Under the pieces are notes generated by a model. It saw only the letters and a program-made list of their open reading frames with translations, did no database searches and was not told the origin of the DNA. 64,000 bases of DNA from the NCBI GenBank assembly GCA_002110485.1, contig MOWL01000048.1, forward strand, positions 186,001 through 250,000. Reading direction: 5' to 3'. The translations under genes and the position numbers were made by a program. This stretch comes from Emergomyces orientalis (taxonomy: Eukaryota; Ascomycota; Eurotiomycetes; Onygenales; Ajellomycetaceae). Shown here piece after piece: positions 47,001-56,919 of this stretch. How positions within the stretch are numbered: the first letter of the stretch is position 1; every line of letters starts with the position of its first letter.

Positions 47001-48643
47001 CGATCGGGAGAGGTCATAATAATCGAGTGAGCTTCTCCATATGCCAATTGCTTGAACGCATAGCCCTTGCGGACTAATTTGCCAAAGCTCACGATATTTG
47101 CTTCTAATTCGGGGGCAAATCGCACACCTTCCAGGCACACATCCGCCCCATCAACCGCCAGTTCAACCGTACCAACGGCCGCAGCTGGAACAATGGTCCC
47201 ATCCGCCATTTTCAATTTAACATTGGAGCTCATTGAATGGCATTTAACAAGCTCCTTGCGTGGTGTTGCGTGAGCGCCAGACCCCGAGTCCAGAACCCAC
47301 TCATCCGCAATATCATCATCACGGACGATTTCACGAGCATGGAACACCTTCTCAACCGTACTGTGTACAGGAGCAGAGCCGTCATCGGGGCTCTTGGAAG
47401 AATCCTCATTATTGGCCTTCTTCTTATCCTTCTTGGTGCCACCACGCCTTTTTCCATTAGAATAACCTGACGGACGCTTCTCTGGGTGCTTTTTCCAACA
47501 GCTCTCCTCATTATGGCCCACAATCCCGCAATGTGAGCATTTTGGCCTGCCTGATGCAGATGGAGCAGGGCTCTCACCCGCATCATCCATACTGCTCGCA
47601 TTATTTACGGGCGCCTTTGTGTTCTTTGAAGAAGAGGAACTGCCGCCAGAGGGCAATCGAAGCAGAATATCACGGCATAGACCCACAAAATCATCCTCCA
47701 GGAGAGTATCTTCACCACTCTTTTCAATATCATCCATCCTATTTCGTATGAGATTGGCCCATCTACTGTGAATCCCCGCAAGCAATCGATCAAAGAAGAC
47801 GGAATCCGGCATATAAAAATCTAATCGCTTATATTCAGTTCGTACGGCTAAGAGACGCTCAATAAACGCACGATCCGACCCGCAAGACTCAGCCGTCATA
47901 CCCAGGAACTCATTGAAAAGACGAAACCGGCGAACTACGCGGCGTTCAGCGAAGTTCTCCTCTACTATGGACCACAGCATATAGGCAGACAATTGATTCT
48001 CCTTCGGTATAGTAAAATGAGTTCTAGCCTGTGCGGAAATCGCTGACCACATATAATTACGCAGCCAGCTATTCCGCTCCCTCCAGAGCTTCGCAACGTC
48101 CTCACTGACCCCCTCAGGCGGGGCCAGCTCCTTATTTAACAAAATATCATCTGTTTCTGAATCCTTCGCCGCGAGAAGAACCTCATCCCTCCACATGGGA
48201 TAGTTCATGGAGCCCAGCAGCAGAACTGGCTTTTCAAGAAGCTTAACTGTAAGTCGAAACTCCTTAATGGCCTTCAAATAAGCCGTCATATTGGCGCCTG
48301 CGAGCTCCCCCGCACCAGCACCAGCCTTAATCCGCGCTGTTTCATTCTCCAACCTCGCAATCTCCAACCTCGCCCGGGTCTCAGCGCTCAAGGAGTCATC
48401 ATGCTCAACCTGAGCCTCCTGGGTGGGTTCATCGCGATCTGAGCCCGTATCCGACATATCCGACATTGGATCTTCGAAATCAGCACTTGACCCCTCCGAA
48501 GGAGCTCTTGCGGGCAATTTACGGGCTGTAATGGGGGTTGGAAAGGGCTCGTTTTCAATATTCTCCGGCGTACGTTCCGCTCGCCTAGTCGGCTTATTTT
48601 CCCTCGTAAGATCAGGACTGTTGCCTGACCGTAAGTTCACCAT
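44045..48643 (-). CDS. Copia Gag-Pol polyprotein
   Basis: 1532 aa from ATG 48643 (MVNLRSGNSPDL); the longer frame upstream begins with TTG and is not needed. In order: Gag with SMNYPMWRDEVLLAAKDSE; CCHC zinc knuckle CSHCGIVGHNEESC (about residue 367); aspartic protease DSGSGAHAT (about 450); pre-integrase HHCC (HLKLGHLNHMD .. CKTCVQAKMAR); DDE integrase (LFIDLAGGG, DGGGEF near 742, TPQSNGPAERANR); reverse transcriptase (KWVYDRKLNNKGE, AFLNGVLPQEEMIYMQLPTG, QSLYGLKQAARTWY, catalytic LHVDDC near 1200); RNase H (YADSDWAGAD, TTEAEYIAASEAACELIWL near 1375-1440). No stop or frameshift interrupts it, so Gag and Pol come from a single frame. Confidence 0.96.
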   Translation of the reverse strand: MVNLRSGNSPDLTRENKPTRRAERTPENIENEPFPTPITARKLPARAPSEGSSADFEDPMSDMSDTGSDRDEPTQEAQVEHDDSLSAETRARLEIARLENETARIKAGAGAGELAGANMTAYLKAIKEFRLTVKLLEKPVLLLGSMNYPMWRDEVLLAAKDSETDDILLNKELAPPEGVSEDVAKLWRERNSWLRNYMWSAISAQARTHFTIPKENQLSAYMLWSIVEENFAERRVVRRFRLFNEFLGMTAESCGSDRAFIERLLAVRTEYKRLDFYMPDSVFFDRLLAGIHSRWANLIRNRMDDIEKSGEDTLLEDDFVGLCRDILLRLPSGGSSSSSKNTKAPVNNASSMDDAGESPAPSASGRPKCSHCGIVGHNEESCWKKHPEKRPSGYSNGKRRGGTKKDKKKANNEDSSKSPDDGSAPVHSTVEKVFHAREIVRDDDIADEWVLDSGSGAHATPRKELVKCHSMSSNVKLKMADGTIVPAAAVGTVELAVDGADVCLEGVRFAPELEANIVSFGKLVRKGYAFKQLAYGEAHSIIMTSPDRMVSFTAVLNEKDIYVIEKPPQIRDLIQFAMPNGDFRPVNAVDDSLLALPSMNIKPVELTMLQWHLKLGHLNHMDIAKMAADPRMGMRIKGSKALPFCKTCVQAKMARPAFEPMIRKVKPAARLFIDLAGGGRTLFNEDGVPTYGGADYWMSITDDATRYRWAILMATKGEATAKLRDFITMIETTAQRCVGSLHWDGGGEFKSDELKAFCKQRGIAYETTTPYTPQSNGPAERANRIIIERTRSLLFDSGQPRDLWGEAMQAAVMLINMSPTSTKLYGCKEGSPLTPFEAWMGVQPTANWLHRWGCKVYKKDLRVTNKLADRTDGKEWIFVGYQGLHQVRIWDPDARRLEIARDVVFDEALVEDVSFINAALPAPHEPNNIPDELDVLNPADGWQHCLLRRLARERPHIMKMLVNGDLEEAIEPTYLINSDVDLLNESDEHANDNGDEPVLSTLTDRPTTLAEARRSPDWHHWLEAMRKEVDMFNQKKTYVITERSPDMDVLTGKWVYDRKLNNKGETIRFHARWVVRGFLQQRGVHYTKSYAAVVSGPTTRSLFAISTARGWKSKAIDYVSAFLNGVLPQEEMIYMQLPTGIKHGRGNLVGLVRQSLYGLKQAARTWYFLATEHLTSIGFRISPYDGGFLYHPIRKVYLTLHVDDCRVTGPNEHDIDWVLDEIAKRFDTKRIDDDKPYLGMEIAGRNGDLLVTQTRYIDEILDDFGMTAINPAPTPMNAGTKLQFSPDEDKGLDDDFTATRYRQGLGSLQYLVTSTRPDIMFAVNYLSRFNSRPNKECWAALKHVLRYMKKTRTTGILYKRNIGDEGLAPMAYADSDWAGADPQYKSTTGYIIMINGAPVSWRSQRQISTAKSTTEAEYIAASEAACELIWLKDMLHDAGLLENADGYVLSNNLHIDNKGAIDLANGESLTKRSRHIEVRYHILRDLVAKKELLLRHVSSTENKADGFTKALPRPAFNAFVANLGLIGSGGSA

Positions 48644-48704
48644 GAGAGGCAAGAACTAGCTGTATAAGAGAAATAGATAGCAGTAACGCAGCGTATTAAA
48701 CAGA

Positions 48705-48717
48705 GGGCCTCATAACC
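48705..48717 (-). promoter_or_regulatory. Candidate primer-binding site, initiator-tRNA-Met anticodon arm
   Basis: On the + strand GGGCCTCATAACC abuts the inner edge of the 5' LTR. CTCATAACC equals the anticodon-loop sequence (anticodon CAU) of eukaryotic initiator tRNA-Met, with one extra C relative to the usual GGGCUCAUAACC. Drosophila copia is primed by a 5' half of this tRNA ending at position 39. The same mechanism is inferred here. Confidence 0.55.
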
Positions 48718-48819
48718 TCATAGAGTGCATCAAGCCTATCATATTGAACTACCTAACTAGCTAAAATATATATGTGTGTGTGGGGCATGTGACCCGGGTA
48801 GCCCTAGTATCACCTAACA
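48718..48819 (-). repeat. 5' LTR of the copia element (102 bp)
   Basis: Identical to 43843-43944 over all 102 bases. Transcription of the element would start in this copy and run leftward. The base just inside (C at 48717) is also C at 43842, so the exact LTR edge is uncertain by one base. Confidence 0.9.
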
Positions 48820-48824
48820 CTATC
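48820..48824. repeat. Target-site duplication, right copy (CTATC)
   Basis: Matches 43838-43842, directly outside the opposite LTR. Confidence 0.85.
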
Positions 48825-49299
48825 AACAATCAACCACCTTCGCCCATTCCAACGTCCTTGGTAATAGGGCTTTTACGTGTACATACGTTGCCTTTGGTGG
48901 GAGTTCAGTGGTTCTGCTTTGCGACTCTTTGTGGACATTCGATGATCCGTAAACAAATATTATATACCTACGTAATTATTTTATCCTAATCATATCCTCA
49001 GTAATGACAAAACTTAAAAGATTTATCATGAAAGTTATTTAAAGATATATAAATATATATTTTTGCGGATCATTGAGCTCTGGAAATTTTGTAGTGATTC
49101 AGACCTATAATGAAATATGTCGAACTTCGTATATACTTCTAGTCGTGGCCCCTGAATAAGCTGGAGAAATGTAGATAATGGTCTCAGGAACCATTAATCA
49201 TAAATCCATTGTCCTTCGCAATATTTAAATCTAAACCTACATCATATCTATTTCTCGTAATTGTATTGTACATATTCTCCATTCACACCCACATCCCGC
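48825..49299. other. Intergenic region after the Aim32-like gene
   Basis: AT-rich 475 bp between the copia insertion and the stop codon of the leftward gene. I see no gene. It carries the 3' UTR of the Aim32-like gene. Confidence 0.5.
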
Positions 49300-50648
49300 T
49301 CACAACCTTAAGATCTCTCCATCTGCACCAACTCCCCCGCGAAAATGTTCAGAAATAACTCGACCCTCCAACACCGTCTCTTCAACAATTCCCTCGACAT
49401 GTCTCGGCTCAACCCTTCCATACCAAATCCCCTTTCCAGCCAATGACGTCGCTCCGCCCTCTTTGTTACTACTTTTACCCGGAACCTCGGATGATGACGA
49501 CGACGAAAAGGACGTTGGCAGATAAATAATAACATTCCCAGCGTACTTATGCCCTCCAATATGACTTATCAGTCCGACATTTGCCCGCCCAACAGCATCC
49601 GCAAAGCCACCATCACCATTCTCCTCCCCGCCACTGACATCAAACCCTTTCGTGCGCAGGACGCGCCGGAACTCGGCCTGCAAAAGCGGGCCCATAATCC
49701 CACACCGCTGATCGCGGTGGCCGTGTCCGCATATCAGGATGGTGGGCGAGTGCTGTATCTGCGTCATATCCGAGAAGAATGAGGGCTGTAGGGCGGGGAC
49801 GTGACGCATGTGCGCCTTTTGGGAGTCAGGGAGAACATCGTGGGCGGGGTGGAGAGTTGTTGGCAAGAGAAAGGCGCGGACAAAGGCATCTAGGCTGGGT
49901 TCGTCGAGGGGTATTGTGGGTATATAGCGGAAGGAGGGGAAGAGGAGGGTGGAAGCGGTTGTGGTATTGGGCGTGTTCATGATTGAGTGGTGGGGTTGAA
50001 ATGAGGAGTTTGTAATCATGATGTTGTTGTATGGCTATTCCTTCCGCAATGTTGATTTAGCGCAGCTCGGAAAATATTTTCAGGGCCTCATGTCGTCCAT
50101 TTTTGTGTGATGGAGTAAGTAATTGGTCCAGGGCGAGGGATACTTAGGATCCCCCTCTCTCCCTTCTATAACAAAATCGCTCTGTATCGAAGCGGCATAC
50201 TCACATCAGCATACCTCCCCCCCCTCCCAATAAGTCCCTTCAACCCCCTCCCCAACATCCCCCAGCCTTCCTCCACCCCATCCTCCTCAATCCTACTCCT
50301 CCAATCGCGCTGCCCGGTCAATATCAGCACCTGCTGCGAATATGGCGCCATTGTGCCATTGAGGTCGCGCTCATGGTCGATCTCCAACCCTTCGGGCATC
50401 TTTGGTGTGGATACACAGGGACATGTTGGTTCCGGGCACGAAGGCGTAATGGGAAAAGGTGGGGGAATAGTTATACGGCGTGAAGATCTAGAGGAAGTTC
50501 TGTAGGTCAGGTGCAAGCGGAGAGGGAGGCGGTTGCGGTGGAGGCCGAGCTTGGAGCTGCGTAGGGTTGGGAAAGGAACTGTCGGCCTAGGTGCGCATTC
50601 ATGGATTGCGTGGAGGAGGGCATTGGGAAAGTTACTTATGGGCGGCAT
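49300..50648 (-). CDS. AIM32: Aim32-like thioredoxin-fold [2Fe-2S] protein
   Basis: Two exons, 50648-50205 and 50034-49300, with a 170-bp intron at phase 0, give 392 aa. The first frame runs upstream to 50735 only from a GTG; ATG 50648 (MPPISNFPNALLHAIHEC) is the real start. An Arg-rich segment (KLGLHRNRLPLRLHLTYRTS) looks like a mitochondrial presequence, followed by CPEPTCPC, PKMPEGLEIDHERDLNGTMA and LILTGQRDW. The C-terminal sucrase/ferredoxin-like domain has CGHGHRDQRCG (C250, C259) and HIGGHKYAGNVIIY (H306, H310). Their spacings (9 and 4) equal those of the two Cys and two His cluster ligands of yeast Aim32. It ends WYGRVEPRHVEGIVEETVLE. Likely a mitochondrial redox protein. Confidence 0.88.
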
Positions 50649-51456
50649 TATGGAGCTTGATTTGCTGGTCTGTAGTGGTAATAATATCTGCTCAACAACG
50701 GGGGCATTGGATCGGGGTAGGCAAGTTTTCAGCACAAAGCTCGTTGCATGACGATTGGCGTGCCGTATGCAAATGGCGGGTCGATGTATATAGCCTTGTT
50801 ATTCTCTAACATGGTTCGTGAAAAACTTGGGCGCGTTTATTATACTGCCACCCCTTTATACTCAACCCAGTTACTGGTTATTTCTTGCCCTGTGAAGCTG
50901 GTGCTCGGAGATAAACGTCGGGAATCGCGGCGATTGGGTCGGCCCGAAATGGCTCGGCCCTATCGGGATGACCCGACCTGGAGGAAACTCAATCCCGAAT
51001 ATGCTTCTTTACTCTAGAATAGAAGCCACGAAAACGGCGTACTACTACGGTCAACTCTAATAAATTCGCAGGAGAATTCTTCCAAGTCAACTTCCTGAAG
51101 GATTTGTGTTCAAAAAAGTGAATCACTAAATTTTAGCTTCAAGACTTACATATAATTTTTAAGAAATTACCCAGCAAAGCTTGTACCTCTGTCCTTTGAG
51201 ACAAGCTCCAGCGCACGAATCACCGAATGACGTCCGCAAAACTCCTTATAATATTATACATCTAATGTAAAATCCCTTTCCATTTTCCACCTTCCCTCTA
51301 ACTTGTGGTAAAAAAAAGTAATAATAAAACCCGCCAAAACTCTACTTGTCGCTGAGAAGCGCACCCCTGCCAATCCTTCAAAAACGGACCTTCCACCAAT
51401 ATCCTTGGAACGTTACAAGTATATTCACTTGATATCAAAGCTTCAACCAGCCAAAC
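50649..51456. promoter_or_regulatory. Intergenic region between Aim32-like and Rce1 genes
   Basis: About 800 bp between two co-oriented leftward genes: promoter of the Aim32-like gene at the left and Rce1 3' UTR at the right. ORF 50748-51017 (+) has no feature I recognise. No clear TATA. Confidence 0.4.
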
Positions 51457-52754
51457 TTAAGCAGTAGGTGTGAAAGAAGCCAATTCGTGAGACGACTCAG
51501 TAAGTCTCCATAACTGAGAATGAAAGGCGACGGCTCCAGCAACTAAGATGAGATAGTAGGCGATGGTCCATCCGATATTAAGTGACTTGTGTGTAACGAT
51601 GTCAGGTCCCTCGGCCGCATCCTCCTTGCCCCTCATGATGGTTGGGACCGCGGACTCCCGTGTCTCCACACGCCCCCAGAAACGGGGTAATCCACAGTAA
51701 TTGCAAAATGAATGGACCAGGATCACTGCGGGCAAGGAGCCGGTTCGAAGGTACAAAAATGTCGCATACCAGCCAAATATGGTGGTGTATCCAAACTGGA
51801 AGAGAGTCCTAGCGAGAGAAGGGGTGAAACTGGTGTGGGGGTGGGTAAGTCTGAACTCATAAAAGTGGTGTACGTGGGCGATTCCGAAGTAGAGCGGGGT
51901 CACGAACACGATTCGGGTAGGGGATAGATCGGTTAGCAAGTGGAGGGGGATGATGATTGAGCGGAATATGACTTCCTCCGTGATAGGGCCCTATGTGATG
52001 TTAGAGAAAAAACAATGGCTCCGAAAACTGAAAGCTGGTAGCTGTGCGGGTGATGGTCGACTTACTGCAACAAAGTTTCTCCAGCCTATCCATCCCCCAA
52101 GTGTTTCTGCAAAACGGCTACCCCGAATCCAATCTTTCCACTCGCCCTCCACAATCCCGGCCTCAAACAAAGGGCCCATGAAAAGTAGCGCCGTAAGTAG
52201 GAAGCTTTTTCCAATCTCCAAGAGCCCAATGGGCCACCATCCCAATAACCGCAGTGCTTCGGTGGGCGCATAACTGGCTTTATAGATAAAAAAACAAAAT
52301 ACTCCCAGGCTCGAGAGAAAACATGACGTCGTTACAGCCCGTACGCGAGCTTTAATCACTGATGGCGCATCTCGACTCAAAGTAGGTGATGGCCTAGTTG
52401 ACAGAGAAACATAGAAAGGTATAACGTATAGCAAGGTAAAGACAACCTGGGATCACGTGGTCAGTCAATCAAGCATAGTAGCCACTTTGATATGGCGGAT
52501 TAAAGAGTATGTTGAACAGCAGATAAATAGCATGACCAGCGCTGTAGATTCGAGTTGCAGAAGTTAGAAGCGCATACCGACAGAAGAACAGCCGTATAAG
52601 TAGCAAGCACAGGCACCGGTTTTTCTAAATCGAGCCACTTAGCGTTAGATGGTGGAGGGAGAGAATTTTACGGGGAAACGGGAATTGTTAAATAAAACGT
52701 ACCATCTTTGCTATACAGGTTTTTCAGCCTGTCCATAAATCCCGTGGGTGCCAT
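51457..52754 (-). CDS. RCE1: CAAX prenyl protease 2 (Rce1)
   Basis: Type II CAAX endopeptidase of the ER membrane that removes the last three residues of prenylated Ras/Rho-type proteins. Exons 52754-52703, 52624-52578, 52446-52066 and 51990-51457 (introns 78, 131 and 75 bp) give 337 aa. Splicing produces TYTAVLLSVVFTLLYVIPFY, then SRDAPSVIKARVRAV, the conserved opening of fungal Rce1. The active-site motifs are EEVIFR (E165, E166, R170), FGIAHVHH (H199) and HSFCN (H253, N257), in family order. Hydrophobic segments throughout fit a multi-pass protease. The ATG at 52754 (MAPTGFMDRLKNLYSKD) is followed by correct phases in all exons. Confidence 0.93.
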
Positions 52755-53412
52755 TTGCCCCCCTCGACGGCGGAAGTCACGAATAAATGTCCTTCAATGA
52801 TAAAATAAAACCTACAATTGAAAACGCGGCGAGTGGATAACGGGCACCTGATTCCTCTCCTCAAATCAGATTGCTGCTCGCGGGGGGGGGCTTAAACGGC
52901 GATCTCTGGCTGCCAAAATGACATACCGCTTATGGAGAGCCGGTCTATCACGCTTCTACGGGGTGTAAAAGGCCGCTCTCTCTTTGCAATGCCAGGCGTT
53001 GAAACTGCAAGTGAATTGGCCTCATGGGATGCAGTTGGATTTAAGATGTGGTGGTGACTCTTGGCATCAGCCGCTTTCCACGAGCCCAAACGACAAAACG
53101 ACAAAACGACAAACGGGGGCCAGAAGAGGCTGGACCCGGCGCCATCGAAACGTGGACAAAAAAACAAAAAAGGGAACAAAACAAAGGAACTTGATAAAAA
53201 GAAGGGGGTGGTGGCGCACATTTTGTATGCTGCTGCTTCACCTCAACTATAACATAAAATAGAGATATTAGTTATATGAAAAAGATAACTACAGGGTAGA
53301 GATATTTATAATAAGCATCTTTAATTTTTTTCTATCTAGAGAATGCCTGCCCATAAGATGAAGGAATACGATATTCAGGGGATCAGATGGTCTCACTGGT
53401 AAACTTCACTAG
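52755..53412. other. Intergenic region upstream of Rce1
   Basis: No supported gene. A triplicated GACAAAAC run lies near 53090-53112. The leftward Rce1 promoter must be here. Confidence 0.4.
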
Positions 53413-54142
53413 TTAATTCTTGCACAGCTGTCCGCTTAGCATTTCGCTGCTCAGTGCTAATGCTACTATGTTACAGGTCCTAATTATCTCCCTCATGGGT
53501 TTCAAAGCTCGAGTGATCGAGAGCCTATTTATTTCAAGGATCAGATTCTGACACTGCGTCCGACCAAGTTGTCCGACTTTACACACGCGAATGACATGGG
53601 TTGCAAACATTCGTTCAGTGGTATATGGTCCCGCCAATTGGGGATACGGTTCCGGTTTCCTCATTGTTGATGGCTGTTTCATTTCTGGCGTTGGTGTTCT
53701 GGAATCTGGAATCTGTTCCAGGAGTGCCCAAGACAACGTAAGGCAATCAATCAGGTTGCGTCTCCGGATTTCTAGATTTCCCTGCATTTTAAAATATATG
53801 TTTCTTGGGCTGCCACATATACCCTTTCTATTTTTCCACGTATGTTAATCTAGTATCAAGGCACGCAGTGAATTCCAAAAGCAGAGCATCGGACGCCGTT
53901 TGGGCGCGACCATATTTACAGATTCGCATATTTCGATGGGGCAATGTCTTAGTTACATTTACCACCCAGGAGTAATCCCACACCAAACTTGTCCTCCCAA
54001 CACTTCTTATCGCTTCCTCTACGGACTTTGTGGAAACGGATCGTGATGTGCTAGCCGAAACTCTACTGGTATTGGCTGGCTTGTGAATAAGAGGAAATTT
54101 ATAATTGGCGCAGTGCGGAGTTTCTTGTGGTGAGAAGATCAA
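53413..54142 (-). pseudogene. Possible gene or gene remnant, family unknown
   Basis: Two minus-strand frames (54142-53828 and 53787-53413) join in phase 0 across a possible 58-bp intron (donor GTGGAA, acceptor AAAATGCAG at about 53783-53840) into a protein-like sequence. Upstream part has SVEEAIRSVGRTSLVWDYSW, downstream part has RRRNLIDCLTLSWALLEQIP and LGRTQCQNLILEINRL. The upstream frame has no ATG before codon 66 and begins near a splice-like AAG, so a first exon is missing or the locus is decayed. I recognise no domain. Confidence 0.3.
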
Positions 54143-54949
54143 AATAAGATTTCCCGAGACACTCTCATAATTCAGCTACTCACTCCCTTTTTTTTTCTTT
54201 CTTTTTTTGGCTAATATTCAACTTCCAATTAGAGGTGAGCGATTTTAATCTATCAAACCAGAGGGTATATCAATAGGGGAATGACTGGAAGCAGAACTGA
54301 CCTAACTGATCCCGAATGTTTCAGCCAGGGGGAGGACGGGCGATCCTGGCAGAGAGAATGGAAGAAGCATATGTTTGAACTGCGGCAGGCAATGTCGTTG
54401 GCCCATTTGTTTAGCGCAAGGGGAGGGGTTCAAGCGATTTTATCAGGCTTGCTAGCCCTTTCTGGCTCGGGTATGTTTGACCCATTCTAGACTTGACGAA
54501 TCCCCTTGTTTTGGTTCATTGATAGAATCCTTAAATAAACCCCATTTCCTTCTCTCTGCCTTGTTTTACTTATGTCTTCATTGGTAAAAAAAAAAAAAAA
54601 AAAAAATAACCAACCCTTGCCAGTCTCACTTTTCTTCCGTGAGCTCATCTGCCCTGCCCCCAACTGACGATGTCGTCTACTTGAACAACCGCATACCCTA
54701 TGGCAATTGCATCCGGCAACCAACCAAGATGCCAACAGGTTATCACACACCCCTCGAGTATTTACGAAAGCCGCAAAGTACATACCCCTCACGGTTGCTC
54801 TGTCCGTCGTGGGAAATTCACCCACATAGCTGCCGAGCATTCATTCAAGGCAAGAACGGCACCCGGTTTTCCGCTCTAAGATTTTTATCTTTATAAGATA
54901 CAGCATTCATTTAAGTGTAATTGCGCCTTCTTCCCGGCGTTCTTTCGCG
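54143..54949. other. Intergenic region upstream of the FAD oxidoreductase
   Basis: About 800 bp. A 21-base A run lies at 54586-54606. No supported gene; competing ORFs at 54281-54490 and 54487-54840 (-) have no features. Confidence 0.45.
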
Positions 54950-56919
54950 ATGAAGAATTCTCCCTTCTTGCTATATGGCCTAGGGATAGGAATTTTAGTC
55001 AGAGTCATCACGGCGGATGCCTATGTGTTACGTCCATTGGACGAAACTATTGAGCACTTGGGTCTGCAACAGTTTTTCGCAGATATACCAGAACTAGAAT
55101 TAGCAGAAACTTCGCTAAACAAACGTTGTGAGAGAGCGGTATGCACTTGAACCTTTTCTACACAAGGTTTATTCAACCACATTTAAGGTCGGCTGGGTTG
55201 TGCACAGTTGATAATAATGCAGCCCTACCATACTATGTAGTGCCACATTCTTTCTACCGTGCTCCCATCGGAAGTTCAGCTCCCTGGCTCCGAAGCTTAT
55301 GCTTCCAATAAAAGAAGTTATTGGGCCGAGCAACAGGCTACTCTATCTCCAAGCTGCTTTGTTGCAGTAGCGCAATCCCTCTCCGTGTCAGTCTCTGTCA
55401 CAGTCTCTCAGAAGACGCGGTGTCCATTTAGTGTTCGAAGTGGAGGCCACTCAGACATTCCTGGTGCATCCAATATTGAAAATGGTGTCACCCTCGATCT
55501 TCGATTTATCCGCGATATAGTCGTGTCTGATGATAAACAGACAACCTCTGTCGGCGCCGGAGCTAGTTGGGCGGAGGTCTATACCAAACTAGATCAATTG
55601 GGTCTTATGGTTTTGGGTGGGCGGGTATCTTCTGTCGGAGTTGGAGGGCTAACTCTTGGGGGTACATTTATCCTTAACCCTCTGAACCTTATTTTCGGCG
55701 TCTGATGTGTTTATAGGCGGTATGTCGTTTTTCTCTGGGATTGAGGGCTTCGCTTGCGATAATGTTGTGAATTATCAGGCTAGTCACCTTCTCCCGCCTC
55801 AGTGGTCCCATGCCATAGTTAACATTTCGTACATTCAAATAGGTCGTCATGGCAGACGCACGATTGCAAAACGTCAACCAGACTTCGCATCCAAATCTCT
55901 ATCGCGCTTTGAGAGGCGGCGGCAACAATTTTGGCATCATCACCCGCTTCGACCTAGACACTTACGCCCAGGGTGAAATGTGGAGCGCCGTACGATCATA
56001 TAGACTCGATGCCAAAGAGCTTGTGACTGAGGGATTAGTCGTATTTAACGAGAATGCCGCTTATGATCCGAATCTTTCTATCATTACAAGCTTTGCGTAT
56101 GTCCAAGGACAATGGGCATGCGGCCTTATAGCCCATTATGCGCATCCGGTACCCGACCCGGATCTACTAACATCCAGCTTTAAAAACCTCACGAATATTA
56201 CCCCTATTCAAGAAACTACCCGCATTTCACGACTTGCCAATCTCACCGGAGATTTGGTTACCAATAATCCCCCACCAGGGTACCGCAACCAGTATACAAC
56301 GGCCACGTACAAGAACAGTGTCGAGCTACAGAACAGAATTGTAGATGTGGTTATATCAGAGACGGATAGGATAAGGGACAAAATAAGCAACCTTGATGGG
56401 TTCGTCTCGGCCGTTAACTTCCAAGCAATAACTTTGCCGATGATTTCCAAATTCTCGAAAAGAGGTGGAAATATTCTTGGCATTGATCCACATGAAGGGC
56501 CGCTTCTACGTAAGTTATCGCGAATACGTTCCCCATCCTCTTGAAATGTCGCAATAACTCTCAAAATATCGTATTCATATAAAATTCTACCGGATGCGTA
56601 TCGCTGCTTGCTAACAGCTTGTTACCTTTATACGAATATAGTTGTTTTATTTAACTTCTCCTGGGCCAGCGATGGTGATGACCACCTTATTATCCGGGCT
56701 AGCGAATCGATTTTATCCCAATCCAACACCATCGCGGCAAAGCTTGGTCTGCGGAACGATTTCATCTATATGAACTATGCAGGGCCCAATCAGTCACCAT
56801 TTGCTAGCTACGGTAGAGCAAATTTTCAGGAGCTGAGAAGAGTACAAGCAAAGTATGATCCGGACCTGGTGTTTGAAGATTTGCAGCCTGGTGGTTTCAA
56901 GTTAAGTGCGGCGGTGTAG
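54950..56919 (+). CDS. Secreted FAD-linked oxidoreductase (berberine-bridge-enzyme-like, FAD_binding_4)
   Basis: Five exons (54950-55138, 55241-55661, 55717-55778, 55843-56509, 56642-56919) give 538 aa. An N-terminal signal peptide (FLLYGLGIGILVRVITADAY) implies secretion. The FAD_binding_4 domain has CHILSTVLPSEVQLPGSEAY, YWAEQQATLSPSC, then RSGGHSD with H133, the usual site of covalent FAD attachment. It continues with VGAGASWAEVYTKLDQLG, VGVGGLTLGGGMSFFSG and LYRALRGGGNNFGIITRFDL. The family's second flavin-linking Cys is absent, so a single bond is expected. The C-terminal BBE-like end is NYAGPNQSPFASYG .. KYDPDLVFEDLQPGGFKL. The third intron appears to use a GC donor (see findings). Such enzymes oxidise sugars, alcohols or metabolites; substrate unknown. 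No biosynthetic cluster surrounds it. Confidence 0.88.

Larger units (their letters stand above)
43843..48819 (-). mobile_element. Ty1/copia LTR retrotransposon, complete and apparently recent
   Basis: A 4977-bp element on the minus strand: 102-bp identical LTRs at both ends, a priming-site region next to the 5' LTR, one uninterrupted Gag-Pol ORF, a polypurine tract next to the 3' LTR, and CTATC target duplications outside. Integrase lies before reverse transcriptase, which defines copia. Identical LTRs and the intact ORF mean little time since insertion and no sign of RIP mutation. It sits between the secreted-protein gene and the Aim32-like gene without breaking either. Confidence 0.95.

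Noticed and set aside
48644..48652. Upstream extension of the copia ORF by three codons
   Set aside because: It begins with TTG. The ATG at 48643 is the plausible start.
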